Source: Kitasatospora albolonga (GTDB lineage Bacteria > Actinomycetota > Actinomycetes > Streptomycetales > Streptomycetaceae). Taken from it: DNA of 64,000 bases. Location of the stretch: positions 7,620,001 through 7,684,000 of the forward strand of contig CP020563.1 in NCBI GenBank assembly GCA_002082585.1, written 5' to 3'. The notes beneath the pieces are model-generated. The model searched no databases. It was not told the origin of the DNA and worked only from the letters and a program-made list of their open reading frames with translations. A program made the translations under genes and the position numbers. Of the stretch, positions 45,957 through 54,503 are shown piece after piece (within the stretch, counting starts at the first letter, position 1; every line of letters starts with the position of its first letter).

Positions 45957-48900
45957 ATGCCCGAGGCTTCCGACGAAGCCGGGGGCTTCCAGGGCGTGGC
46001 CATGAGTCTGGCCGTCCATGATTTCGCAGGGGGCTACCGCACCCTTCCGTTCACGCGGGAGGCCCTGGCCCTGCGTGAGGCGCTGACCGCCTCCGGGTAC
46101 GCGGTGGAGAGCCACGACGGGCTGACGGCCGAGGCGCTGGGGGCGAAGGCCCGCGCGTTCCTGAAGGCGCCGGGGACCGCGCCTCGGCTGCTGCACGTCC
46201 TCAGCCACGGTGTCTGCCCGCTGCCAGCCGGGCGGCTCCATGTCGTGGGCTCTTGCGGGCAGTTCGACGAGGCCACCGACGTACAGGCATGGCTCGACCT
46301 CGTCGACCTCTACCACAGGGACCGGCCGTACACGCTGCTGGTGCTCGACCTGTGCAACGCCGGTCAGGCCGCCTGGCCGGACTGGACGCAGAACGCCGTC
46401 GGCTTCGAGCGCCGGGCCTGGGTGATCGGAGCCTGCGACGAGCTCGACAACGCCTACAACGCCCGTCTCACCCAGGGCCTCGCCGGGTTCCTGACCCACC
46501 TGGGCACCGACCCGGCGTCGCTGGGGCTCGACACCGTATCGCCCCACCTCCCCTTCGCCACGCTGGTCGAGGAGGCCCGGGCGCGGGTCGACGAACTGGC
46601 CTCGGCACCCGGTGCCCACGGGCAGCGCGTCACGGCCACCCCCTACGACGGGGCCTACCCCGACCTCCCCTTCTTCCGTAACCCCCTGGCGGTCTCCACC
46701 GCCGTCCAGCTGGACGAGATACTCGACTTCGGCCACTGGCAGCGGGCCTCGACCGGGAAGATGACCGCCCGGCCGCACCGGCCGGGCGTCGGCTTCGTCG
46801 GACGGTCGGCACAACTGGGCCGGATCGCGAGATGGCTGGACTCCACCGTGGACGGCGACGCGGACCTCGCCCGGCTCTGCCTGGTCACCGGACGGCGCGG
46901 TTCCGGCAAATCGGCACTGCTCGGAGTGCTCGTCTGCGCGACGCACGACGACTTCGACAAAGTCGACGACCGCGTCTGGCTCACCGCGTTCGGTGGGAAC
47001 GCCCCCTCGCGGCACGGCCCCGGACACATGGCCGCCGTGCACGCGCGCCGACGCGGTCTCGGCGCGATCCTCGGCTCGGTCACACGGCAGTTACGGGTGG
47101 GGGACCGGGTACGGGAATGGAGCCACGAGACCTCCCCGGCACGCGCCCTGTGCGAAGCGATCAGGGAACTGCCCTATCCGCCGGTGCTGGTCATGGACGC
47201 CGTGGACGAGGCCGAGGTCCCGTCGGAGGTGATGGGGGAGCTGATTCAGCCACTGTCGGAGCGCCGCCCCGACGGGACCCCGCTCGCCTACTGCCTGGTG
47301 GGAATCCGCGACGAGGGGACCGCCCACCCGCTGTGCGCGACGGCGCGGGAGTCGGGGCTGTTCATCGACCTCGAGGAGGTCGACCCGCACACACTGCGCG
47401 AGGACCTCCACACGTATGTGTCCATGCTGGTGCGTACGGAACCGGCCTATGCCGACGTACGGTTCAGCGCCGCCCGGCCACGGCTGGCCGAGGGCATGGC
47501 GGTGTCCCTGACCGGCCGGCCGGTCGAGAGCCGGGGCGGCGAGTTCCTGATCTCGGGGCTCTACACCCACCACCTCCTCTCCCGCACCTGGCCGGCGTTC
47601 GACGCCGGCTCCGCGGAGGCGCTCGGCCGGGCAGTACCGCTCGACCTGGCCGGTGTGCTGGAGCTGGACCTGAAGTCCGGCGCCGCCGGGCAGCCGTTGC
47701 GGCTCCCGCTGCTCACCGCGCTCGCCCACACTCACGGGGCGGGCATGCCCGCTTCCGTCGCGCTCTCCGTGGCGTGGCTGTTCCTGCCCGGTGGGGTGCC
47801 CCCGGACCCGTACGAGGCCCAGGAGATCCTGGACGGCGAGAGCCACTACCTCCGCGTCTCCGTGGACACCGACGGAACACCGCTGTACCGGCTCTACAAC
47901 CAGGCCCTGGACGACCACCTCCGGACAGCGCGGGGCGGTACGGGCGACGGGAGCCCGCCGTCGGCGATCCTGGAAGCCGTCCTGGCCGCGGACACCGTAC
48001 GGTCCACCCCCGGCCGCACCGCGTGGTCCACGCCGTACGTGCGCCGGCACGCCGCACAGCACGCGGCCGACGAGGGGCGGCTGCTCGAACTCCTGGCCAC
48101 CCCGGGGTTCCTGATCCACGCGGACGTGGAAGTGCTCGGCCCGCTGCTCGCGCGCCTGCTGCCCCGCCCGACCGAGCCGCACGCCCTCCTGCTGCGCACC
48201 CCGGCCGCCCGGCTCCGGGGCCTGCCCTTCGGAACGCGGCGGCAGCTGTTCGCCCTGGAGGCGATGCGCTGGGGCACGCCCGCCCTTTCGCACGAGCTGC
48301 TGTCCGCCGCCGCCCACGGGGCCGCGCCCGCGCGCACGGTTCCGCTGTGGTCCACGGGGACCAACCTGGACGCCCGGCAGCTCAACGTGTTCGCCGACCA
48401 CACGGACGCCGTGGACGCGGTGGTGGTGCTCGACCTCGACGGGCGGCCCGTCACGGTCTCGGCGGGCGCGGACGGCACGATACGTATCGCCGATCTCGGC
48501 GACGGCAGCCCGGTGGGCGAGCCCCTCACCGGACTGGCCGCACAGATCACCTCCCTCACGGCCGCCACCCTGGAGGGCCACGACCGCCCCGTCCTGATCA
48601 CCGGATCGGCCAACGGGCCGGTGCACGTGTGGGACCTGACGACGGGGAAGCAGCTCGGCGGTCCGTTGCTGGGCCATACCGGCCGGGTCATGGCGATGAC
48701 GACGTGGGGGGCTTCGGGGGAGACGCTTTTGGTGACGGGGTCTGCTGATGCGACGGTTCGGTTGTGGCGGTTGCCTGGTGGGGAGCCGGTCGGGGAGCCG
48801 TTGGTGGGGCATACGGATGAGGTGACGGCGCTTTCGACGTGGGGGGCTTCGGGGGAGACGCTTTTGGTGACGGGGTCTGCTGATGCGACGGTTCGGTTGT

Positions 48901-50402
48901 GGCGGTTGCCTGGTGGGGAGCCGGTCGGGGAGCCGTTGGTGGGGCATACGGATGAGGTGACGGCGCTTTCGACGTGGGGGGCTTCGGGGGAGACGCTTTT
49001 GGTGACGGGGTCTGCTGACGCGACGGTTCGGTTGTGGCGACTCCCGGTGAGGCATGACCCCGACGGCCGGGCTTTGGACAGTCAGGCCCCCGATGGTCAA
49101 GTCCTGGCCGGCCAGGCCCTGGACGGCCAGGTCCCGGACGGCCAGGTCCCGGACGGCCAGGTCCCGGACGGTCTGGTCCCCGTCGGGGAGCCCAGGGCAG
49201 GCCACACGAGTGCCGTCACCGCTCTCACGGTGCTGCCCTCGGACATGGGAGGGACCGTTCTCTCCGGCGACGCGACCGGCCGCATCCGTCAGTGGCCCTT
49301 CCGGTGGCCCGCCGGAGGCAGCCCGGCGGAGGGCACCGTCCTGCGCGGTCACACCGGCGCTGTCACCGCTCTGTGCACGAGCGGTGGGCCGGGGGCGCGG
49401 GTGCTGGTCTCCGCCGGTGACGATGGCACCGTACGCAGCTGGGATCTGACCGGAGAACCCTCGCTTCCGGCTCCGGCGCCCGGCCACGACGGCGCGATCC
49501 GCGGCCTCGGCCGTCTGACGTCGGGCGGGCGGGACATCGCCGTCAGCGCGGGCGCGGACAGCACCGTCCGGTTCTGGCGGGCGGACGGCGGCGGCCCGGC
49601 CGAGGACCTGCCGCCGATCGCCCTCCCCGCCGGACCGGCGGCCCTGGACTGTTCTCCCGAAGCACGGCTCCTGGTGACCGGGACGACGACCGGTGCCGTA
49701 CTGCTGCACAGCGCCGACGACGGCACCCGCCTCGCCCGGGAGGTGGGACATCGATCGGGTGTCACCGCGGTCACCTGCCTCATGATCGGCGGTACGCCGT
49801 GCGCGGTCGTCGCCCATCAGGACGGCCTCGCCCAGGTGTGGGACCTCCGGGAGAAGAAACCGGTCGGCACGCTGTCGGGCCACCGGGCAGCCATCGCCTC
49901 GGTCTCCTTCTTCGGCTCCGCCCCCGTACCCGCCGCCGTGACCGCGGGCTACGACCGGACCGTACGGCTGTGGGACATGGCCACGTGCAGCGAGTACGGG
50001 CAGCTCACCGGACACCCCGAGGCCGTGACGGCGGTGGCGTGCACGGTGCTCGGCACCGTCCCCACCGCCGTGACCGCCTGCGCCGACGGGAGCGTACGGC
50101 TGTACGAGCTGGAGAACCACGGCCAGTCCGGCGAACTCGCCGGACACACCGAGTTCGTCACCTCTGTGGCGTGTGCCGGGGTGGACGGGGTGCCCACCGC
50201 CGTCACCACGTGCCGGGACGGCACGGTCAGGCTGTGGAACCTCACCAGTGGCCGCCAGGCGGAGGAACTGCTGTTCCCCGACCCCGTCCACCGGGCGCTG
50301 TGGCTTCCGGGCGACCGCCTCCTCGTGGGGTACGGCATGGATGTCGCGGTGTTCCAGGCGAGCGGTCTGCACGACACCGATACCGACGCCGACGAGGACT
50401 GA
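45957..50402 (+). CDS. Caspase-like/STAND NTPase/WD40 conflict protein (second, long)
   Basis: This 1481-residue paralogue has the same architecture: caspase-like domain with His84 (VLSHGVCPL) and Cys133 (VLDLCNAGQ), Walker A TGRRGSGKSA (about 311-320), Walker B VLVMDAVDE, a helical region, and about thirteen WD40 blades (about 800-1470), more complete than in the first protein. GKSALLGVLVCA is shared with the paralogue. The ATG at 45957 has GAGGA seven bases upstream; a GTG at 45918 and ATG at 45933 are weaker choices. The array contains two identical 135-nt units and a DGQVP linker insertion. Leu379 is a TTA codon, suggesting bldA control. Function inferred as triggered protease. Confidence 0.85.
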   Translation: MPEASDEAGGFQGVAMSLAVHDFAGGYRTLPFTREALALREALTASGYAVESHDGLTAEALGAKARAFLKAPGTAPRLLHVLSHGVCPLPAGRLHVVGSCGQFDEATDVQAWLDLVDLYHRDRPYTLLVLDLCNAGQAAWPDWTQNAVGFERRAWVIGACDELDNAYNARLTQGLAGFLTHLGTDPASLGLDTVSPHLPFATLVEEARARVDELASAPGAHGQRVTATPYDGAYPDLPFFRNPLAVSTAVQLDEILDFGHWQRASTGKMTARPHRPGVGFVGRSAQLGRIARWLDSTVDGDADLARLCLVTGRRGSGKSALLGVLVCATHDDFDKVDDRVWLTAFGGNAPSRHGPGHMAAVHARRRGLGAILGSVTRQLRVGDRVREWSHETSPARALCEAIRELPYPPVLVMDAVDEAEVPSEVMGELIQPLSERRPDGTPLAYCLVGIRDEGTAHPLCATARESGLFIDLEEVDPHTLREDLHTYVSMLVRTEPAYADVRFSAARPRLAEGMAVSLTGRPVESRGGEFLISGLYTHHLLSRTWPAFDAGSAEALGRAVPLDLAGVLELDLKSGAAGQPLRLPLLTALAHTHGAGMPASVALSVAWLFLPGGVPPDPYEAQEILDGESHYLRVSVDTDGTPLYRLYNQALDDHLRTARGGTGDGSPPSAILEAVLAADTVRSTPGRTAWSTPYVRRHAAQHAADEGRLLELLATPGFLIHADVEVLGPLLARLLPRPTEPHALLLRTPAARLRGLPFGTRRQLFALEAMRWGTPALSHELLSAAAHGAAPARTVPLWSTGTNLDARQLNVFADHTDAVDAVVVLDLDGRPVTVSAGADGTIRIADLGDGSPVGEPLTGLAAQITSLTAATLEGHDRPVLITGSANGPVHVWDLTTGKQLGGPLLGHTGRVMAMTTWGASGETLLVTGSADATVRLWRLPGGEPVGEPLVGHTDEVTALSTWGASGETLLVTGSADATVRLWRLPGGEPVGEPLVGHTDEVTALSTWGASGETLLVTGSADATVRLWRLPVRHDPDGRALDSQAPDGQVLAGQALDGQVPDGQVPDGQVPDGLVPVGEPRAGHTSAVTALTVLPSDMGGTVLSGDATGRIRQWPFRWPAGGSPAEGTVLRGHTGAVTALCTSGGPGARVLVSAGDDGTVRSWDLTGEPSLPAPAPGHDGAIRGLGRLTSGGRDIAVSAGADSTVRFWRADGGGPAEDLPPIALPAGPAALDCSPEARLLVTGTTTGAVLLHSADDGTRLAREVGHRSGVTAVTCLMIGGTPCAVVAHQDGLAQVWDLREKKPVGTLSGHRAAIASVSFFGSAPVPAAVTAGYDRTVRLWDMATCSEYGQLTGHPEAVTAVACTVLGTVPTAVTACADGSVRLYELENHGQSGELAGHTEFVTSVACAGVDGVPTAVTTCRDGTVRLWNLTSGRQAEELLFPDPVHRALWLPGDRLLVGYGMDVAVFQASGLHDTDTDADED
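48701..49039 (+). repeat. Identical 135-nt WD40 units with foreign codon use
   Basis: Unit 48701-48835 is identical to 48836-48970, and a third part (48971-49039) differs by one base before the sequences diverge. Each unit encodes one WD40 blade (45 codons). In a unit, 44 of 45 codons end in G or T and only one ends in C, in contrast to the C-ending codons of the flanking blades. Confidence 0.92.
49077..49190 (+). repeat. Short in-frame 15-nt repeats forming a DGQVP linker
   Basis: After the last WD40 unit, the reading frame holds imperfect repeats of (L/P)DGQV(L/P), with GGACGGCCAGGTCCC-like units recurring between about 49120 and 49165. This creates a flexible acidic linker inside the beta-propeller. 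Confidence 0.7.
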
Positions 50403-50408
50403 GGTCTT

Positions 50409-50430
50409 CCCCGGTGGGAGGCTCCCGGGG
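50409..50430. terminator. Possible bidirectional terminator
   Basis: CCCCGG (50409-50414) and CCGGGG (50425-50430) flank a short loop between the ends of two convergent genes. The overlapping GGGAG/CTCCC pair offers an alternative stem. Weak candidate. Confidence 0.4.
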
Positions 50431-50434
50431 CCTC

Positions 50435-51310
50435 TCAGCCCAGGTGCCTCCCGAGGACATCGGCCAGCTCACGGCACATCAGGTAGTTCTTCACCCCATG
50501 GGGGTTGAGGACGTTGAGCGATACGGTGATGTCCTCGTCCAGCCCCTCGAACCTCTCGCCCAGACGGCCCGGCGGCAGGGCCACGGGATCGCCGACATCG
50601 GCGATGTTGACCCATCGCTTCACCCGCGGCGGCCTGATTCCCTTGACGCCCGGCGCCGGATCGAGGCGGTCGAAGACGACACGGGGCACACCGAGCGGAC
50701 TCCCGAGCGTCACGAGGAGGTCGATCCCCTCTCCCAGGTCCGGGTCCGCGCACAGGGTCTCGTACGTCACGACGCTGCCGAGGGAGTGGGCCAGGACGAC
50801 CCGGGGCCGGTGCTCCCGGAGCGCGTCGGCCACACGCTGCCGCACCTTCTCCCGCCGGCCTGTGTCCAGCGGATCGAAGTAGCAGGCGAGGGAGTCGGAG
50901 GCGCGCGCCAGCAGATCGCGGACCTGCTCCCCGAAGTGCTTCACCAGCGCCTCGGCGGGCTTGCGCACCAGCCACTTGTGGGCTCCGTTCTGACTGATCT
51001 GATCGGCCCACTGCTCCCCGAGGCTCGCGCGGCCGAACTCCTCGGCCCAGGTGACGAACAGCTCGCGGCCCAGCGGACCGAGGCTCTCCACATCGGCCGT
51101 GCCCATCGGAATGTCCTGGTCGAGGCAGTCGGCGTAGTAGACGACGGGCAGCGCCTCCAGGGGCGGCCGGGTCGGGGCGTACTTCGCCCCGCCCTGCCCG
51201 ATCCACCGCAGCCAGTCGGCACCGATGGCCCGGTTCGCGAGCGCGAGGTCGTCGCCTGCCCGGGTGAAGTACTTGCGATTACCGATTCCGTGCACCCCGA
51301 GAACTGACAT
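50435..51310 (-). CDS. Alpha/beta-hydrolase (lipase-like serine hydrolase)
   Basis: This 291-residue protein has an N-terminal VLGVHGIGN (oxyanion hole strand, HG) and a nucleophile elbow VVLAHSLGSV with Ser176, and later IADVGDPVAL and NPHGVKN, which may supply the Asp and His of the triad. There is no signal peptide, so it should act in the cytosol. I chose the ATG at 51310; upstream residues in the frame are low complexity. It is convergent with the long caspase-STAND gene and could be an effector or substrate of that system, but it could also be unrelated. Confidence 0.75.
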   Translation of the reverse strand: MSVLGVHGIGNRKYFTRAGDDLALANRAIGADWLRWIGQGGAKYAPTRPPLEALPVVYYADCLDQDIPMGTADVESLGPLGRELFVTWAEEFGRASLGEQWADQISQNGAHKWLVRKPAEALVKHFGEQVRDLLARASDSLACYFDPLDTGRREKVRQRVADALREHRPRVVLAHSLGSVVTYETLCADPDLGEGIDLLVTLGSPLGVPRVVFDRLDPAPGVKGIRPPRVKRWVNIADVGDPVALPPGRLGERFEGLDEDITVSLNVLNPHGVKNYLMCRELADVLGRHLG

Positions 51311-51480
51311 CCGGCCCCCGCCTCCGCGCCCGCCGAGCGTCGCCGTGACGCTCCTGAGGACACCCATCGTCGCAGGACGGACCCCGATCGGCAGGGCGAT
51401 GGGGCAAGTTCACGCGGGGTCGCCTTCCGTGTGCACGCGCGGCTGCCTTCCGCGTGCACACGGGGCCGTCTCCCCCTGGA

Positions 51481-53448
51481 TCATGCCGAGTTCGTGTCCC
51501 CTGTCCGATCGCCGCCCTCGGGGCTCGCGGCTTCCCAGCTCATGCGGGTCACCACGTACGTCTCACCGTCCTCGGGAGGCCGACTCCAGGAGCGGGTGGT
51601 GAACGTCTGCAACCGCCCGTTCACGAGGGCGTGGCGCGGCAGCCGGACACCGAACTCCTCGGCCACCGCTGCCAGCAGGGACCGTTCCGTGTCGGCACCG
51701 TGCTCACCGCCGCCGAAGAACCGGCTCGGGTCCAGGGCCCGGGGTATCTCCCCGCCGCTCCTCCGGATCTCTCCGCCCGCGTAGGTGAAGGCGTACTCCT
51801 CGGTACCGTCCCGTGCCACCGAGAGGTGGAAGAACGGCTCCCCGCGCCGCGACCTCAGGCCGCCCCACACGACCACCGCGCGACTGCCCGCGCCGACGGA
51901 CGCGGCCGGGGCCGGGGAGACGAGCCGGGGCTCATGGAACGGGGCCGGGTCGCCGTCGAAGGCGAAGCTCCAGCCGGTGCCGGCCCGGCCGACCGCCATC
52001 AGAGCCCTGTCGTCGTAGGTCGAGGACTCGGTCCGGGCCTCCCACGACCTGTGGCGCGCCTCGTGGAAGGTCATGGGTGCGGAGAGTGCGGCGCCGTTCC
52101 CGTTCCCGTCCCCGTCCGTGAGGCGTGTGTGCAGTTCCTCCGGCTCCACCCCCGCCACCAGGACGAACCGGTAGGAGGTGAACTTATGGCCCGGATCGGG
52201 GTCGGCGAGCCACACCAGGCCGTCCGGGTCGAGCCCCTCCGTCGGAGCCGGTGCCTCACCCGCCTGTCCGCCCCTGGGAGTGGACAGCAGCTCGTGGCCC
52301 CGCTTCGGGGTCAGCAGCGGCCCGAGCACGGGGTCGGCCACCCATCCCAGCGGCGCCAGGTGGTCCGGCCCCAGCGGTTCCCACCGGGGCAGGGCGTCCA
52401 TCAGCGTCCGCCACGCCCCGTCGGTGTCGCCCCACCACGCCAGCTCCCGCGCCCGTTCGACCGCCTCCCCGAACGGCCCGGCCGCCGTGTACCGGTACGT
52501 GCCGTTCCGCACCTGGTCCAGCGTCGCGTACGCCTGCGCCACCAGGCTGTCGTCGGCGCCCCGCAGATGGAAGGTCAGCGTGGAATCGTCCCGGTACGAG
52601 TGCGCCGCGTGCTCGGCGACCAGCGGCGGCAGCAGCTCGGATGCGTAGCGCGGGTCCGTCACCAGGCCGTCGAAATAGACCATGGAGGTCTGTCCGAGCA
52701 GACGGCGTATCTGGTCACCGAGCCCGGCCGCCCGCGGCCTGCCGTACTCCTTGGCTTCGTCCAGCGCCTTCAGCGCCTGCTCCCAGCCACCGCCCAGCGC
52801 CTCCAGCCGGGCCGCCTCCACCAAGGCGTCCAGTGTGCGCGTCGTATCGTTGGCGAACTCCGGCCCCCCGTCGCTCCGGCTCACCCCCAGGCTGTGGAAC
52901 TCCCGGAACATCTCCCGCATAAACTCGCGGAAGTTCGCATGCCGTTCAGGCGGCGCCGCCCGCCAGCTCGACCAGGTGTAGACGGCCCACTCGCCGTCCT
53001 CGTCCACATCCTCGGGGTCCATGAGGACATGGGTGATGTCGGACGCGACAGCGAGCTGAAGCCCGCGCTGCCAGAGGCCCGCCTCCCGCCACTCCTCGGG
53101 CTCGGAGTCCTCGTCCAGATACTCCTCGAACATGTCCGCGAGCCCGGACTCGTTGTTGTGCCGGTGCGCGTCCCGGGTCCCCGCCAGCAGCCACACGAAC
53201 CCGCCCGCATGCCGCCACCCGTCGCTGACCTTCAGGAACTCCCGGTACGACGGGGGCATCCGCCGGCCGAGGCGCTCCTCCATCGCGGCGATCCGCTCCT
53301 CGGACGCGGGCGGGAACCCCAGCCACCGGGTCCGCCGCGCGGTCCCGTCGTCCTCGCCGTGTACCTCGCCGTCCGGCAGCGAATCCGCCCACTCCCCGCT
53401 CCACTTGAGAAGGAAGGACCGCCAGTCGAAAGCCATGGTCTCCGTCAT
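51481..53448 (-). CDS. SUKH (SMI1/KNR4) superfamily protein
   Basis: This 655-residue protein has an N-terminal SMI1/KNR4 (SUKH) domain (about residues 40-150), recognisable by RLGRRMPPSYREFLKVSDGW and a Trp/Phe-rich core. SUKH proteins are commonly immunity or adaptor proteins in toxin and defence loci. The remaining 500 residues include helical repeats and a beta-rich part with no domain I recognise. Several starts are possible (53472 GTG, 53448 ATG, 53436 ATG). I use 53448. The gap to the hydrolase gene is 170 nt, with no visible terminator, so the two may be co-transcribed. Confidence 0.7.
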   Translation of the reverse strand: MTETMAFDWRSFLLKWSGEWADSLPDGEVHGEDDGTARRTRWLGFPPASEERIAAMEERLGRRMPPSYREFLKVSDGWRHAGGFVWLLAGTRDAHRHNNESGLADMFEEYLDEDSEPEEWREAGLWQRGLQLAVASDITHVLMDPEDVDEDGEWAVYTWSSWRAAPPERHANFREFMREMFREFHSLGVSRSDGGPEFANDTTRTLDALVEAARLEALGGGWEQALKALDEAKEYGRPRAAGLGDQIRRLLGQTSMVYFDGLVTDPRYASELLPPLVAEHAAHSYRDDSTLTFHLRGADDSLVAQAYATLDQVRNGTYRYTAAGPFGEAVERARELAWWGDTDGAWRTLMDALPRWEPLGPDHLAPLGWVADPVLGPLLTPKRGHELLSTPRGGQAGEAPAPTEGLDPDGLVWLADPDPGHKFTSYRFVLVAGVEPEELHTRLTDGDGNGNGAALSAPMTFHEARHRSWEARTESSTYDDRALMAVGRAGTGWSFAFDGDPAPFHEPRLVSPAPAASVGAGSRAVVVWGGLRSRRGEPFFHLSVARDGTEEYAFTYAGGEIRRSGGEIPRALDPSRFFGGGEHGADTERSLLAAVAEEFGVRLPRHALVNGRLQTFTTRSWSRPPEDGETYVVTRMSWEAASPEGGDRTGDTNSA

Positions 53449-53610
53449 GGGTCCGATGCTGTCACCCACCACTGACAGTGCTCGCTCCGCCGACGGCGCC
53501 CCACCTCTGGGATCATGGTGGGCACCCCGTGGGAAATCCGTGCCGTTGTAAAGTGAAAGGCGCCCTTGACCTGCACGATCAGGCAGGGAGCCAACCCTCT
53601 AGGAGTCCGC

Positions 53611-54036
53611 ATGCTGCGCACGATGTTCAAGTCCAAGATCCACCGGGCCACCGTCACCCAGGCCGACCTGCACTACGTCGGTTCCGTGACGATCGACGCC
53701 GACCTGATGGACGCCGCCGACCTGCTGCCCGGCGAGCTGGTCCATATCGTCGACATAGACAACGGTGCCCGCCTGGAGACGTACGTCATCGAGGGCGAGC
53801 GAGGCTCCGGCGTCATCGGGATCAACGGCGCCGCCGCACACCTCGTGCACCCCGGTGACCTGGTCATCCTGATCAGCTACGCCCAGGTGGAGGACGCGGA
53901 GGCCCGCGCGCTCACCCCGAAGGTCGTCCACGTCGACACGGACAACCGGATCGTGGCACTCGGCAGCGACGCGTCGGAGCCGGTGCCCGGAAGTCGTACG
54001 GAGCGGAGCCCGCAGGCGGTCGCCGCGCACGGCTGA
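53611..54036 (+). CDS. panD: Aspartate 1-decarboxylase precursor
   Basis: This 141-residue protein is a pyruvoyl-dependent decarboxylase that makes beta-alanine for pantothenate and coenzyme A. The self-cleavage site is Gly24-Ser25 in HYVGSVTID; cleavage yields a small beta chain and an alpha chain with an N-terminal pyruvoyl group. Other family strings ([18 protein letters not shown]) are present and length fits. The ATG at 53611 has AGGAG upstream. It stands alone, not with panB/panC. Confidence 0.95.
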   Translation: MLRTMFKSKIHRATVTQADLHYVGSVTIDADLMDAADLLPGELVHIVDIDNGARLETYVIEGERGSGVIGINGAAAHLVHPGDLVILISYAQVEDAEARALTPKVVHVDTDNRIVALGSDASEPVPGSRTERSPQAVAAHG

Positions 54037-54089
54037 ACCGGCGGGGTCCGGTGATAAGGCTCAACGGAACGAGGAGAGAGCAGAGGCCC

Positions 54090-54443
54090 ATGGCGGAGAA
54101 CGCGGCAGCAGAGATCAGCGACGACCGGGAACGCGGCACGCTCACGGCGTACGAGGGCGGGAAGGCCGCCGGGACGATCGCGTACTTCGTCATGGAGCCC
54201 GCCCAGGGCGCCCTCGTGGCCGTCCACACCGTGGTCCGGCCCGAGCACGAGGGCAAGGGCATCGCCGGGGCGCTCGTCCGGAAGTTCTACGCCCTCGCCG
54301 CCGAGGAGGGGGTGCCCGTCGTGCCCCTCTGCCCGTACGCGGCCAGGTGGGCGCAGCGCCATCCGGACGAGGCGCCCGCGGCTCCGGAGGAACTTGTACG
54401 GGAGGCGGAACGGCAGCTCAAGGACCACCCCGAGCTGTTCTGA
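54090..54443 (+). CDS. GNAT-like N-acetyltransferase (YjdJ type)
   Basis: This 117-residue protein has the small Gcn5-related fold with the acetyl-CoA-binding segment VVRPEHEGKGIAGALVRKF (about residues 47-65) and the end VPLCPYAARWAQRHP. It resembles the YjdJ/YidJ-like acetyltransferases of unknown substrate. The ATG at 54090 has AGAGG upstream. It follows panD closely on the same strand and could be transcribed with it, but the gap (53 nt) leaves that open. Confidence 0.8.
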   Translation: MAENAAAEISDDRERGTLTAYEGGKAAGTIAYFVMEPAQGALVAVHTVVRPEHEGKGIAGALVRKFYALAAEEGVPVVPLCPYAARWAQRHPDEAPAAPEELVREAERQLKDHPELF

Positions 54444-54503
54444 GGCGGGTATGGGGCCGCCCACAGACCCGCCCACAGGCCCGCCCGTCTCAGGCCCTCA
54501 GCC

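Noticed and set aside
47091..50372. A 1093-residue open frame on the minus strand opposite the WD40 region
   Set aside because: Shadow of the conserved WD40 gene, with Arg/Gly-rich composition and no motif.
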